Shown here piece after piece: positions 1 through 9,098 of a DNA stretch of 64,000 nucleotides; within the stretch, counting starts at the first letter, position 1, and the number at the start of each line of letters is the position of its first letter. The stretch is from CAZJHD01 sp964545855. Lineage in GTDB: Bacteria; Planctomycetota; UBA1135; JACQFD01. The position numbers were made by a program, and so were the translations under genes. The notes beneath the pieces were generated by a model. That model was not told the origin of the DNA and did no database searches. It worked only from the letters and a program-made list of their open reading frames with translations. The stretch spans positions 1 through 64,000 of the forward strand of contig CAZJHD010000013.1 in NCBI GenBank assembly GCA_964545855.1. Reading direction: 5' to 3'.

Positions 1-252
1 GCCTCGCCTCGCTCGCTCTCGCTCGGCCTCGGGCCAGCGGCGGCGATTTCCTCACGACCTCTCTGACCTCGGACGTGGACACGACCGACGCCGATGCGCG
101 GTCCAGGAACGACGCAACGCGAGCCGCCACACCGATTCCGGCCTCGGCCCTCGACGGCCTCGCGCTCGGCACGTCCTTCGCTTCGACCCGCGACGCGCCG
201 GTCGCCGCACGATCGGCGCGACGAACCGGGACGAATCCCAGGAGCGTGCATC

Positions 253-771
253 GTGATCCGACCTCTTCGCAGCTCGACCCTCTTCTCCCTGACAGCCGGC
301 CTCGCCCTGACAGCCGGACTCGCCGCCCCTTCGCTGCTGACGCTCGGCTTCCTCGCCACGGCGGCCGGGACCGCACCGGCGCAGGCCGTGAAGATCTCCG
401 TCGCGACGGCGAGCCCGAACGCTCCTTCGGTCGCCTTCACGGCCGACTTCGGCAAGGCGCTCGGCATTCGGACCGCGAGATCCCCCTTCTTCGGGTCGCG
501 ACACGCGGCGCCGAGCCTCGTCCGCCACTCTCCCTTCCGGACGCACCATCGCGTCTGGATCCCCGGCCACTACGAGACCGTCTGCGAGAGAGTCTTCGTC
601 CCGGGCGCGTGCCGCGACGTGTGGGTCGAGCCCGTGTACGAGATGCGCTACGACTCCTGCGGCCGCTTCATCCGCGTGTGCGTGCGCGCCGGGTACTGGA
701 CCCGCGTTCAGGATCCGGGCCACTACGAGAATCGAACGGTGCAGGTCTGGGTGCCGGGCTGCTGGTCCTGA
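253..771 (+). CDS. Secreted protein with YXWXXGY-like motifs
   Basis: A 172-residue protein begins at a GTG with a GGAG ribosome binding site about eight bases upstream; the open frame extends further 5' but the arginine-rich extension looks like read-through. Residues 1-45 form a long hydrophobic export signal ending near an alanine-rich AQA site, so the product is probably periplasmic or surface-attached. The C-terminal half repeats short aromatic motifs such as VWIPGHYE, DPGHYENR and VWVPGCW, the pattern seen in YXWXXGY-type secreted proteins of unknown function. Four cysteines lie among these motifs and could form disulfides. It stands alone and faces the next gene tail to tail. Export is well supported; the family assignment rests on motif resemblance only, and the function is unknown. 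Confidence 0.7.
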   Translation: MIRPLRSSTLFSLTAGLALTAGLAAPSLLTLGFLATAAGTAPAQAVKISVATASPNAPSVAFTADFGKALGIRTARSPFFGSRHAAPSLVRHSPFRTHHRVWIPGHYETVCERVFVPGACRDVWVEPVYEMRYDSCGRFIRVCVRAGYWTRVQDPGHYENRTVQVWVPGCWS

Positions 772-827
772 CCGGTCCTCCAGGCACCGCCGCCTCCGGG
801 CACGAGCGCCCGCCGCGAAGTGCATCG

Positions 828-861
828 GGAGCCGCCTTCGGAATCGTCCGGAGGCGGCTCC
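828..861. terminator. Strong hairpin between convergent genes
   Basis: Two 15-base arms (828-842 and 847-861) pair fully, with one G-T wobble, around the four-base loop ATCG. The hairpin sits between the stop codons of two convergent genes (771 and 883). The bases after the right arm are pyrimidine-rich (CTCTCCTTCTCG) rather than a clean T run. By position and stability it probably serves as a bidirectional terminator. Confidence 0.7.
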
Positions 862-882
862 TCTCCTTCTCGTCCCTCGGCG

Positions 883-2460
883 TCAACCGCCGCCCCGGCT
901 CCTCGCCTCGATCGACGCGGCCGCGGCGCGCGCGAGGTCTCGGACCTTCGCATCGGGGTCGGCGCCGGCGAGCGCCTCGAGCATCCCGAGGGCGGCGGTC
1001 GACCCGATGACGCCGAGCGACTGCACCACGGCGCGACGCACCGACGCCGGTTGATCGGCACTGGCGTACGCCATCAGCGAGTTCATCGCCGAGAGCCGGT
1101 CCTCCGTCCGCACGAGCTGGAGAGCCCGAGCCGCGCTCGCGCGGAGGCTCGGGTCGGAATCGAAGTCGAGCACCGACTTCGACGCGTGCAGCAGGAGTTC
1201 GCTGCCGGAGATCGCGAGCTGATCGAGGAGCAGCTCACGATCGAAGGGATCGCGGTCCCTCGACTCGATGCGTTCGAGCGCGACGCGCGACGCGATCTCC
1301 CGGTCGGAGCTCCGATCCGATCGCATCATCTCGCCGAGTGACACGATCGCGCGAGTCCGGTCGCGCAGGAGCGCCGGATCCGCTGGTGCGTCGAGGACCG
1401 CCGCCAGCGCATCGGCGACCTGCCGCGGCGCGCTCCCCGCCAGCAAGAGACTCCTCAGGATCGTCGGAGCCACCCGATCGCCCGCGCGGCTCCTGGCGAT
1501 CGCGAGGAGGCGCTCCACGAGCGACGCATCGACCGCGGAGGCGAGCGCGAGTGCATGGGCCGCCGCGTCGCGGAGGACCACGTGGGGAACGCTCTCGGTC
1601 TCGAGCCATTCGAGCAACGTCTCGCGCTCGACTCCCTCCTTCACCGCTCCCGGACCGAAGACGACGACCGCCACGACTTCCCTCGTGAAGAGGTCTTCCC
1701 GCACCTCCGAGCTCCAGGGGGATCTCGGCGCGAAGGCTGCGGCGGGCAGGGGCGCGCCCAGGGCCTCGGCGGCCGCTCGGAGATCCTCCGGCTCCGCCAC
1801 GACGGCCGTCTCCAGGGGGAACGCGAGAAGCTCCGTCATGCTCTCGAATCGGCCGAGCGCGACGCGACCGGACGCCACCGAGGGGGCGCGCATCGCGAGG
1901 GCGAGCCACGCGGCTCGGCGGATCTCCGGCTCGGGGTCCGATCGTCGCTCCCGGCCGAAGACCGGCGCCCGGGCCGTCGGTTCGCCCCGGACGAGGGCGA
2001 GATGCAAGGCGGCTCGCACCCCGGGCACGTCTCCCTCGGATCCCTCGGCCAGAGCCTCGATCCGGGCCGCGAAGGACGGCCGACCGGCGCAACGCTCGGC
2101 GAGACGTTCGACGTGGGGCCAGGCCAGCGCGTGGAAGCGCTTCTCCTTCGCGATCGCGCGAAGACGCTCGACGTCCTCGAGCGAGTCCGCGTCCGTCTCG
2201 AGATCCACGGTCGGCGCCTTCTCCGGACCCGGCGAGCCGAGGGGCGCCCCGCCCTCGGGACGGCGCTCGGAAGGGTGCGCGCCCGCCACAGGAGCCGGGG
2301 CGAGCGCATCCCGGGAATCGCTCGACTGCCGCGCGGACGCGCGCGCGGCGTCGGGTGCATCCCCCGTCACCCGCGTCACCGCGATGCGCCACGCGAGGAT
2401 CAGCAGAGCCAGGCCGAGGAGCGAGACGGCGGCCAGCGCGGAGGGACGCGAGTGCCTCAC
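883..2460 (-). CDS. Membrane-anchored HEAT-repeat protein
   Basis: A 525-residue protein starting at a GTG preceded by GGAGG at five-base spacing; a start 75 bases further upstream would overlap the neighbouring gene and lacks that site. One hydrophobic helix near residues 10-28 (SALAAVSLLGLALLILAW) anchors it, and the rest, after a Pro/Ser-rich linker, faces outward. From about residue 95 to the end the sequence is built of alanine/leucine/arginine-rich helical pairs such as DPSLRASAARALQLV and QPASVRRAVVQSLGVIG, typical of HEAT or PBS-lyase-like repeats. Such scaffolds bind other proteins; no catalytic domain is visible. It lies 55 bp behind the small cysteine-rich gene on the same strand and is probably co-transcribed with it. 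The partner is unknown. Confidence 0.8.
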   Translation of the reverse strand: MRHSRPSALAAVSLLGLALLILAWRIAVTRVTGDAPDAARASARQSSDSRDALAPAPVAGAHPSERRPEGGAPLGSPGPEKAPTVDLETDADSLEDVERLRAIAKEKRFHALAWPHVERLAERCAGRPSFAARIEALAEGSEGDVPGVRAALHLALVRGEPTARAPVFGRERRSDPEPEIRRAAWLALAMRAPSVASGRVALGRFESMTELLAFPLETAVVAEPEDLRAAAEALGAPLPAAAFAPRSPWSSEVREDLFTREVVAVVVFGPGAVKEGVERETLLEWLETESVPHVVLRDAAAHALALASAVDASLVERLLAIARSRAGDRVAPTILRSLLLAGSAPRQVADALAAVLDAPADPALLRDRTRAIVSLGEMMRSDRSSDREIASRVALERIESRDRDPFDRELLLDQLAISGSELLLHASKSVLDFDSDPSLRASAARALQLVRTEDRLSAMNSLMAYASADQPASVRRAVVQSLGVIGSTAALGMLEALAGADPDAKVRDLARAAAASIEARSRGGG

Positions 2461-2515
2461 GGGAGCCTCCGGCCGCCGTCGAACCCGATCGAGGGACGAT
2501 CCACGCTCGGCTCCC

Positions 2516-2800
2516 TCACGAGGACGCGCTCGCACACTCTTCCTTGCACGCTTGCGAGACCTCCTTCGCGAGCTGCATGCAGATCGAGAAGCCCGGCTCG
2601 CTGCAGGAGATGCGGAACAGGCCGAGGAAGGACTGGCAGTTGGTCCGGTAGCAGGCCTCCTGATTCGAGACGAGCTGCTCGAGGCACGCCTGCAGGCACT
2701 CCGCGTAGCTCTGGGCCTTCGGGTGCGGGGCCAGCTGGAGATCCCCGTGGGGGACCGCCATCGCGGCCGCGAGAAGAACGCTGGAGAGGAATCGCATCAT
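2516..2800 (-). CDS. Small secreted eight-cysteine protein
   Basis: A 94-residue protein. The chosen ATG at 2800 has GGGGAG about seven bases upstream; a start 24 bases further upstream is possible but lacks a clear site. The first 15-18 residues (MMRFLSSVLLAAAMAV) are a typical signal peptide. The mature part has eight cysteines in four pairs: C-x3-C, C-x4-C, C-x7-C and C-x3-C, in a helix-rich context. The spacing suggests a disulfide-laced helical bundle or a metal site rather than a c-type cytochrome, as no CxxCH occurs. I do not recognise the family. It precedes the HEAT-repeat gene and is divergent from metF. Confidence 0.7.
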   Translation of the reverse strand: MMRFLSSVLLAAAMAVPHGDLQLAPHPKAQSYAECLQACLEQLVSNQEACYRTNCQSFLGLFRISCSEPGFSICMQLAKEVSQACKEECASASS

Positions 2801-3021
2801 CGATGACTCCCCGATGCCGAGCATCGGATCCCGCGGTCCGAGTCGCCGGCGTGCCTCGCGAGAGCAGCACGCCGATCGGCGTCCGGCGACTTGCCACCGC
2901 GGGAGCGGCGGCGCGCCGTACGCATGACGGAAGCGCGCGACGCGGACCGTTCGGCCGCAAGAAACTCGCGGATCGCCTCCGGGAGCGCCGGCCTCGCTGC
3001 GAAGCCCGGTATGCTTGCCCC

Positions 3022-3885
3022 GTGCGGATCCGCGAACTCTTCGACCTCGGCCGGCCCGTCTTCTCCTTCGAGTTCTTCCCGCCGAAGGACGACGCAGGCA
3101 CGCAGACGCTCTTCCAGCGCATCCAGGAGCTCAGGCGGCTGCGGCCCGATTTCGTCTCCGTCACCTATGGCGCGGGCGGCTCGACTCGCGACCGCACGAT
3201 CGAGATCGTCACACGCATCCAGCGCGAGATCGGTCTCACGGCCATGGCGCACCTCACCTGCGTCGGCCACACACGCGAGGAGCTCGCGGCCGTCTCGGCG
3301 CGCCTGCGCGCCTCGGGAGTGCTGAACGTGCTCGCGCTCCGGGGCGATCCCCCCAAGGGTGAGACCGAGTTCCGCGCGGTGGAGGGAGGGTTCTCCTACG
3401 CCAGCGAACTCGTCGAGTTCTTGCGCGCCAACTTCGACTTCACGCTGGGCGGCGCCTGCTACCCGGAGATGCACGTCGAGGCGTCGGATCCCGACGCCGA
3501 TCTCGCGGCGCTGAAGCGCAAGGTGGACGCCGGCGTCGACTTCCTCGTGAGCCAGCTCTTCTTCGACGACGCCGACTACTTCCGCTTCGTCGAGCGTGCG
3601 CGGGCCGCCGGGATCGGCGTGCCGATCGTGCCGGGGATCATGCCGGTCACGAACGTGGAGCAGATCAAGCGCTTCACGCAGATGTGCGGCGCGAAGCTCC
3701 CGGCGGAGCTCCTCGCCCGGCTCGAGCGCTGCGGGAACGACGCCGTGGAAGTCTTCCGCGTCGGCTGCGACCACGCCACGAAGCAGTGCCGCGACCTGCT
3801 CGACGGCGGAGCGCCGGGCATCCACTTCTACACGCTCAACAAGAGCACGGCGACGCGCGAGATCTACAAGCGGCTGATCGAGTAG
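3022..3885 (+). CDS. metF: Methylenetetrahydrofolate reductase
   Basis: A 287-residue cytosolic FAD enzyme reducing 5,10-methylene-THF to 5-methyl-THF for methionine synthesis. Family landmarks are present in order: FSFEFFPPK near the N-terminus with the conserved glutamate, TYGAGGSTRDRT, HLTCVGHTREEL, LALRGDPPKGE, GGACYPEMH and the C-terminal GIHFYTLNKS. The length matches the bacterial MetF class (E. coli 296 residues). The start is a GTG; the open frame runs far upstream but that part is a shadow of the antisense HEAT gene. It is divergent from the cysteine-rich gene and followed by 205 bp without a gene, so it is probably a single-gene unit. No homocysteine methyltransferase is nearby. 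Confidence 0.96.
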   Translation: MRIRELFDLGRPVFSFEFFPPKDDAGTQTLFQRIQELRRLRPDFVSVTYGAGGSTRDRTIEIVTRIQREIGLTAMAHLTCVGHTREELAAVSARLRASGVLNVLALRGDPPKGETEFRAVEGGFSYASELVEFLRANFDFTLGGACYPEMHVEASDPDADLAALKRKVDAGVDFLVSQLFFDDADYFRFVERARAAGIGVPIVPGIMPVTNVEQIKRFTQMCGAKLPAELLARLERCGNDAVEVFRVGCDHATKQCRDLLDGGAPGIHFYTLNKSTATREIYKRLIE

Positions 3886-4090
3886 CGACGAGGGAGAGCC
3901 CCCGCTCGCGCCCGCGGCGAGCCTCCGGGGTCGCAACGGTGGAGCGCAGTCCCTGGAGTAGACTGCCGCGCCGCTCCGCCGGGCTCTGGCATCGAGACCC
4001 GAGCGACGCGCTCGTTCCGGTTCGATCCGCGACGTTCCGCTCCGCCACGCCTCCTTCCGTCACGCCCCGTCCTGCCCCGTTCCGTCACCC

Positions 4091-5644
4091 ATGCCCGCGA
4101 CGCCGCCCCCCTTCCAGAACGAGCCCTTCACGGAATGGACCCCCGAGAACCGCAAGGCCTTCGAGAAGGCCTTGAAGGAGGTCCGGGCGTCGAGCGGCAA
4201 GGTCCGTCCCATGTGGATCGGCGGGAAGGAGATCGTCGACCGGCCGCTGTTCGAGTCGATCGATCCCTCGGAGCCGACGCACGTCGTGGGCAAGTTCCCG
4301 AGCGGCACGGTGGCCGATGCCGACGCCGCCATCGATGCCGCCGTCGCCGCGTTCCCCGCCTGGAGCCGGCGCTCCTTCGAGGACCGCGCCCAGTTCCTGC
4401 TGGAGGCCGCGCGGCGCATGCGCGCGCGCAAGCACCACTTCTCGGCGCGCATGGTCTACGAGGTCGGGAAGAACTGGGCCGAGGCCGACGGCGACACGGC
4501 CGAGGCCATCGACTTCCTCGAGTTCTACGCGCGCGAGGCGATCCGATGGGGCCAGGGCGCCCCCGTCACACCCGTCGAGGGAGAGAAGAACGAGCTCCTC
4601 TACGCCCCGCTGGGCGTCGGTGCCGTGATCCCGCCCTGGAACTTCCCGCTCGCGATCCTCGCCGGAATGACGACGGCGGCGCTCGTCACGGGGAACACCG
4701 TCGTCCTGAAGCCGTCCTCCGACTCGGCCGCCATCGCGGCCGACTTCGTCGACCTCCTGCGCGAGGTCGGCATCCCCGCCGGCGTGCTCTCGTGCGTGAC
4801 GGGCGGCGGCGCGACCGTCGGCGACCGCCTCGTCCAGAGCGCGAAGGTCCGTTTCGTCGCCTTCACGGGCTCGAAGGAGGTCGGCATCGGCATCTACGAG
4901 AAGGCTGCCAAGGTCCACCCGGGGCAGATCTGGCTGAAGCGCACGATCCTCGAAATGGGCGGGAAGGACGCGATCGTCGTCGACCGCGACGCCGACCTGG
5001 ACGCCGCGGCGAAGGGCGTCGCCCAGGCTGCCTTCGGCTACCAAGGGCAGAAGTGCTCGGCCTGCTCGCGGGCGATCGTCGACGACAAGGTCTACGACGC
5101 CTTCGTCGCGAAGCTCGCGACGGAGGTGCAGGCGATCGACGTCGGGCCGGCGGAGCGCAACCACCGCATGGGCCCCGTCGTGAACGAGCGGTCGCGGAAG
5201 AAGATCCTCGAGTACATCGAGGTCGGGAAGAAGGAGGGGAAGCTCCTCGCCGGCGGCAGCACGGCGCCGGGCCCCGGATGGTTCCTGCAGCCGACGGTCT
5301 TCGTCGACGTGCCCGATACGGCCCGTCTCGCGCAGGAGGAGATCTTCGGGCCCGTCCTCGCCGTGATCCGCGCGAAGGACTTCGACGACGCGCTGCGGAT
5401 CGCGAACGGCACCGAGTTCGGTCTCACGGGGGCCGTCTACTCCCGCGACGAGAAGAAGCTCGCGCGCGCGCGCGAGGAGTTCTTCGTCGGCAACCTCTAC
5501 TTGAACCGGAAGTGCACCGGCGCCCTCGTGGGCGCCCACCCCTTCGGCGGATTCAACATGAGCGGCACCGACTCGAAGGCCGGCGGCCGCGACTACCTCG
5601 GACTCTTCCTCCAGGCGAAGACGGTCTCGCGCCGCGTCGGCTAG
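4091..5644 (+). CDS. rocA: Delta-1-pyrroline-5-carboxylate dehydrogenase
   Basis: A 517-residue NAD(P)-dependent aldehyde dehydrogenase of the RocA type, which oxidises glutamate gamma-semialdehyde to glutamate in proline and arginine breakdown. Visible landmarks are PPWNFP, the cofactor-binding TGSKEVG, the general-base glutamate E288 in LEMGGKDA and the catalytic cysteine C322 in GQKCSACSR, a form of the motif typical of P5C dehydrogenases. EEIFGPVLAV and the closing SGTDSKAGGRDYL region also fit, and the length equals that of Bacillus RocA. No proline dehydrogenase is adjacent, so this is the stand-alone form rather than PutA. The gene is flanked by short non-coding gaps and appears monocistronic. 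Confidence 0.94.
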   Translation: MPATPPPFQNEPFTEWTPENRKAFEKALKEVRASSGKVRPMWIGGKEIVDRPLFESIDPSEPTHVVGKFPSGTVADADAAIDAAVAAFPAWSRRSFEDRAQFLLEAARRMRARKHHFSARMVYEVGKNWAEADGDTAEAIDFLEFYAREAIRWGQGAPVTPVEGEKNELLYAPLGVGAVIPPWNFPLAILAGMTTAALVTGNTVVLKPSSDSAAIAADFVDLLREVGIPAGVLSCVTGGGATVGDRLVQSAKVRFVAFTGSKEVGIGIYEKAAKVHPGQIWLKRTILEMGGKDAIVVDRDADLDAAAKGVAQAAFGYQGQKCSACSRAIVDDKVYDAFVAKLATEVQAIDVGPAERNHRMGPVVNERSRKKILEYIEVGKKEGKLLAGGSTAPGPGWFLQPTVFVDVPDTARLAQEEIFGPVLAVIRAKDFDDALRIANGTEFGLTGAVYSRDEKKLARAREEFFVGNLYLNRKCTGALVGAHPFGGFNMSGTDSKAGGRDYLGLFLQAKTVSRRVG

Positions 5645-5816
5645 TGTCCCCTTCTCGCAGCTCGCGACAGGAGTCGGAGGCGATCGGCGCCGGGGGCACG
5701 GCGCACCGACGCTCGCAACCAGGCCGGGTCTCGGAGGAGGTGCGACGCAGCCTGCGTCGTCGAGGGCTCCGAGTCGTGACGCGGTTCTCGGGAACGGGTC
5801 GCTGGGCAGGTTCGCC

Positions 5817-8800
5817 ATGAGCACGACCGAGTCGCCCGCGCCGCTCGCGGGGTTCGCCGAGGATCTCCCCGCCACCCTGCTGGCGCGGCTCGCCGGCGCC
5901 CAGCGGCTGCTGTTCGTGCAGAACGACGCCGTGCACGCCCTCTGGCTGCCGACGCCGAAGGACGTGGACGCGGTGCGCTCGGAGGCCCTGGCGGCGACGG
6001 AGCACGAGCGGTGCACGCTCGTCGACCTCGAAGGCCCTCACCGTCGATCGGCCCTGGCGAGGCTCCTCCCGGATCAGGACTCCGCGCCACGCGCCCTCGT
6101 CGCGGCTCGACTCGGGTCGAGCGCCGGCTCTCCCGTCGTGATCGCCATCGTCGAGGAGGGCGACGATCCCGCGCAGGCCCGCGAGCGGCTCGCCTCCGCG
6201 TCCCTCCTCGTGGCGCGCACGATCGACGCGCATCCCGACTCGCAGGCGCGGAACGTCTTCATCCAGCTCCAGCGGGTCTTCGCGTCCCTCGACGCGAGCG
6301 GCCGGCTGTGCGCCGCCGATCCCGGGCTCGGCGTCCTGGCGGGCCGGCCCGTGCTCGATCTCACGGGACGTCCCTTCGCGGAGATGCTGGAGGCGCGCTG
6401 CCGCGCACGCTTCCAGCGCCATCTCGGCCGGCTCGTACCCGGTCTCCCGAACTCCTCCGTCTACGCCCTGCTGCGCGCCGAGGGCGAGCGCATCCCCGCC
6501 CTCGTCACGCTCACGCTCGCGCGCGACGGTGCGGAGGAGGCGGTGCTCTGCCACGTGCGACCCCTGTCGGAGGACGAGGCGACGCAGGAGCTCGTCGGCC
6601 GCGTCGCGACGGCGATCTTCCCGGAGCTCGGCACGACGATCCGCGCCGACCGGCTCCTCGCCGAGACCGCCGACGCGCTGGACCTGCGCCTCGTCGCCGT
6701 CGCCACCACCGCTCCGGGCGACCCGCGCCTGCGGATCGAGATGGCCGCGGGCACGGCCGTGGGCCGCGTCGACGCCCGCGCGGCGGCGCCCATGCCGACA
6801 CCCTGGCAGCAGTCCTTCGATTCCGGGGAGACCCTCGTGCTCACGGACCTGACGCGCGAGGGCACCGACGCGGCCCGTGAGCTCGTCGCCCACGACTGCC
6901 AGGCCTTCGCGGGCGTCCCCCTGTCGGCTCCGGGCACCGCGCCCCTCGGCGTCCTCTTCGCGCTCGCGTCGACGCCGCGCGCCTTCGCCCGGTTCGAGAT
7001 CCAGTCCCTGCGAATCCTCGCCGAGTTCCTCTCGACGGACTTCGACCGCCGGCGCGCCGAGCGCAAGCTCGAGCGCCGCGCCGCGGAGCTCGCGGCCCTT
7101 CTGGAGGCGACGCGCGACCTCACGCAGCTCCGCGAGGCCGATCGGCTGCTCTCCGCGGTCGTCCAGCGCGCCATCGATCTCATCCCGGGCGCCGACGCCG
7201 GATGCCTCCTCTTCGAGGACCGGGGCGATCTCGTTCCTCGCCACGTGCGCGGCGCGCTCGACGCCGACGCGATGGCGAGCGTGCGGATTCCCGTCGGCGG
7301 CTCGGCCCTCGGCCGCACCTACTCCGAGAAGCGAGGGATCCTCGTCACGGGATCCGCGGAGGTTGCCGACGCGGCGGCCCTCGCGCCCGAGAACGCCGCG
7401 GCACTCGCCCGCGCCCTTCCGCCGGGAGCCGATCTCCGGAAGCTCCTGGCCGTGCCGCTCCTGGCGGGTCCCGTTCCCCTGGCGGTCCTCGCGCTGGCGC
7501 AGCACACGCGCACCGAGGCGATCCTCGGTCGCGACCTGGAGCTCCTCGAGCGCTTCGCGGGTCTCGCCGCGGCGGCGATCGTCCAGGTCCGACTCTTCGA
7601 CGCCGTGCGTCTGCGCTCGACGCTCGTCGAGGCCGTGCGCGAGGCGGTCCTCGCCGTCGACGAGAAGGGCTGCGTCACCTTCTCCAACGAGGGCGCGGCC
7701 GCGATGTTCGGCGGCGCCGAGGCGCTCCGCCGCCGGGGTGCCCTCACGGCGCTCTTCACGCCGGCCGACGGCGCCGCCCTGGAGGTCGGGATCGAGACGG
7801 CTCGCCGCGAGGGCCACTGGGTCGGATTCCTCCGAGGCCTCCGCGAGGGAGGCGCGCTCTTCGACGCGGCCGTCGCGCTCTCGAAGGCGCCCGACGCGAG
7901 CTCCTTCGCCGCGATCGTCTCCGACGTGACCGAGAGACGGCACCTGGAGGCGGCCGCCCTGCGCGCGCAGACCATCGAGAGCCTCGGCAAGCTCGCCGCG
8001 GGGATCGCCCACGACTTCAACAACATGCTCGGCAGCATCCTCGGGTTCACGTCGCTGCTCCGCTCGCGCGTGCCGTCGGAGTCGCCGCTGCTGCACGAGA
8101 TCGACGGCGTCGAGCGCGTCACGGATCAGGCGGCGCAGCTCGCCCAGAGGCTCCTCGTCCTCGGACGGACGGCGCCCGGAACCCGCGAGGCGACGGACGT
8201 GAACGGAACGGTGCTCGGCCTCGCGGAGGTGATCCGGCACACCTTCGATCCGTCCATCGAGCTCGACCTGCGCCTCGCCCCGACGCCCTGCGTCGTCGAG
8301 GGCGACGAGACGGCGATCCGCCAGGCGCTGCTGAACCTCGTCACCAACGCCCGCGACGCGCTTCCGGAGGGCGGGCGCATCACGCTCGCGACGGAGCACG
8401 TCCCGTCGGAGGGAGGCGGAGCGCCGCGGATCGCCGTCACCGTCGCCGACAACGGAGTCGGCATGCCTCCCGAGGTGCAGCGGCGCATCTACGAGCCCTT
8501 CTTCACGACCAAGCCCCAGGGCAAGGGCACGGGGCTCGGCTGCGCCATCGTGTTCGCCACGGTGCGCGCGCACGGAGGATCCATCGAGCTCCGTTCCGCC
8601 CCGCGCGAGGGCACGGCGTTCCGCATGACCTTCCCCGCCGCGACGCGGACGGTGCACCGCCGTCCGGAGCCGCCCCGCGCGAGCACCGAGCTGCGGCGCG
8701 GGAGCGGGACGCTGCTGCTGGTCGAGGACGATCCGATCCTCCGCGGCGTCACGGCGGACATGGCGGCCTGCCTCGGCTACGAGGTGATCGCGGTGCCCGC

Positions 8801-9098
8801 CGGGCACGAGGCGCTGCGCGTGGCGCGCGCGCGCGGATCGTCGATCGATCTCGTGCTCCTCGACCTCACCATGCCCGGCATGTCCGGACCCGAGGTCTTC
8901 CACGCGCTCCGCACGCTCGATCCCTCCATGCGCATCGTGCTCACGACGGGCTTCGCCGCCGAGAACGCAGCCGAGGCGCTGCTGGCGAAGGGTGCCGTCG
9001 CGCTCCTCCCGAAGCCCTATCGCTCCGCCGATCTGGCCCGCGTGCTGGCGGAGGCGATGGAGCTGCCGCGCGAGTCCTCGTCGCGCCAGATCGTCTGA
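5817..9098 (+). CDS. Soluble hybrid sensor histidine kinase/response regulator
   Basis: A 1093-residue signalling protein with no transmembrane segment. Order of domains by eye: an N-terminal sensor region, a GAF-like domain (about 260-400), a short coiled coil, a second GAF-like domain (about 430-600), a PAS-like domain (about 610-710), HisKA with phospho-acceptor His732 in GIAHDFNNMLG, HATPase (N box LLNLVTNARDAL, G boxes VADNGVGMP and GKGTGLGCAI) and a C-terminal receiver with phospho-acceptor Asp1016 in LVLLDLTMPGM. The HDFNN form of the H box is typical of orphan hybrid kinases with an attached receiver. The stop codon overlaps the start of the BMP lipoprotein gene (TGATG), so kinase and transporter are translated from one message. 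Output is presumably phosphotransfer, as no DNA-binding domain is present. Confidence 0.93.
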   Translation: MSTTESPAPLAGFAEDLPATLLARLAGAQRLLFVQNDAVHALWLPTPKDVDAVRSEALAATEHERCTLVDLEGPHRRSALARLLPDQDSAPRALVAARLGSSAGSPVVIAIVEEGDDPAQARERLASASLLVARTIDAHPDSQARNVFIQLQRVFASLDASGRLCAADPGLGVLAGRPVLDLTGRPFAEMLEARCRARFQRHLGRLVPGLPNSSVYALLRAEGERIPALVTLTLARDGAEEAVLCHVRPLSEDEATQELVGRVATAIFPELGTTIRADRLLAETADALDLRLVAVATTAPGDPRLRIEMAAGTAVGRVDARAAAPMPTPWQQSFDSGETLVLTDLTREGTDAARELVAHDCQAFAGVPLSAPGTAPLGVLFALASTPRAFARFEIQSLRILAEFLSTDFDRRRAERKLERRAAELAALLEATRDLTQLREADRLLSAVVQRAIDLIPGADAGCLLFEDRGDLVPRHVRGALDADAMASVRIPVGGSALGRTYSEKRGILVTGSAEVADAAALAPENAAALARALPPGADLRKLLAVPLLAGPVPLAVLALAQHTRTEAILGRDLELLERFAGLAAAAIVQVRLFDAVRLRSTLVEAVREAVLAVDEKGCVTFSNEGAAAMFGGAEALRRRGALTALFTPADGAALEVGIETARREGHWVGFLRGLREGGALFDAAVALSKAPDASSFAAIVSDVTERRHLEAAALRAQTIESLGKLAAGIAHDFNNMLGSILGFTSLLRSRVPSESPLLHEIDGVERVTDQAAQLAQRLLVLGRTAPGTREATDVNGTVLGLAEVIRHTFDPSIELDLRLAPTPCVVEGDETAIRQALLNLVTNARDALPEGGRITLATEHVPSEGGGAPRIAVTVADNGVGMPPEVQRRIYEPFFTTKPQGKGTGLGCAIVFATVRAHGGSIELRSAPREGTAFRMTFPAATRTVHRRPEPPRASTELRRGSGTLLLVEDDPILRGVTADMAACLGYEVIAVPAGHEALRVARARGSSIDLVLLDLTMPGMSGPEVFHALRTLDPSMRIVLTTGFAAENAAEALLAKGAVALLPKPYRSADLARVLAEAMELPRESSSRQIV

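Noticed and set aside
1555..3021. A long N-terminal extension of metF
   Set aside because: The extension is antisense to the HEAT-repeat gene, has no conserved motif, and MetF proteins begin at the chosen GTG region.
5553..8903. A 1116-residue open frame on the minus strand opposite the sensor kinase
   Set aside because: It is a high-GC antisense shadow: Arg/Gly/Glu-rich, no domain motifs, and the plus strand encodes clear kinase motifs throughout.
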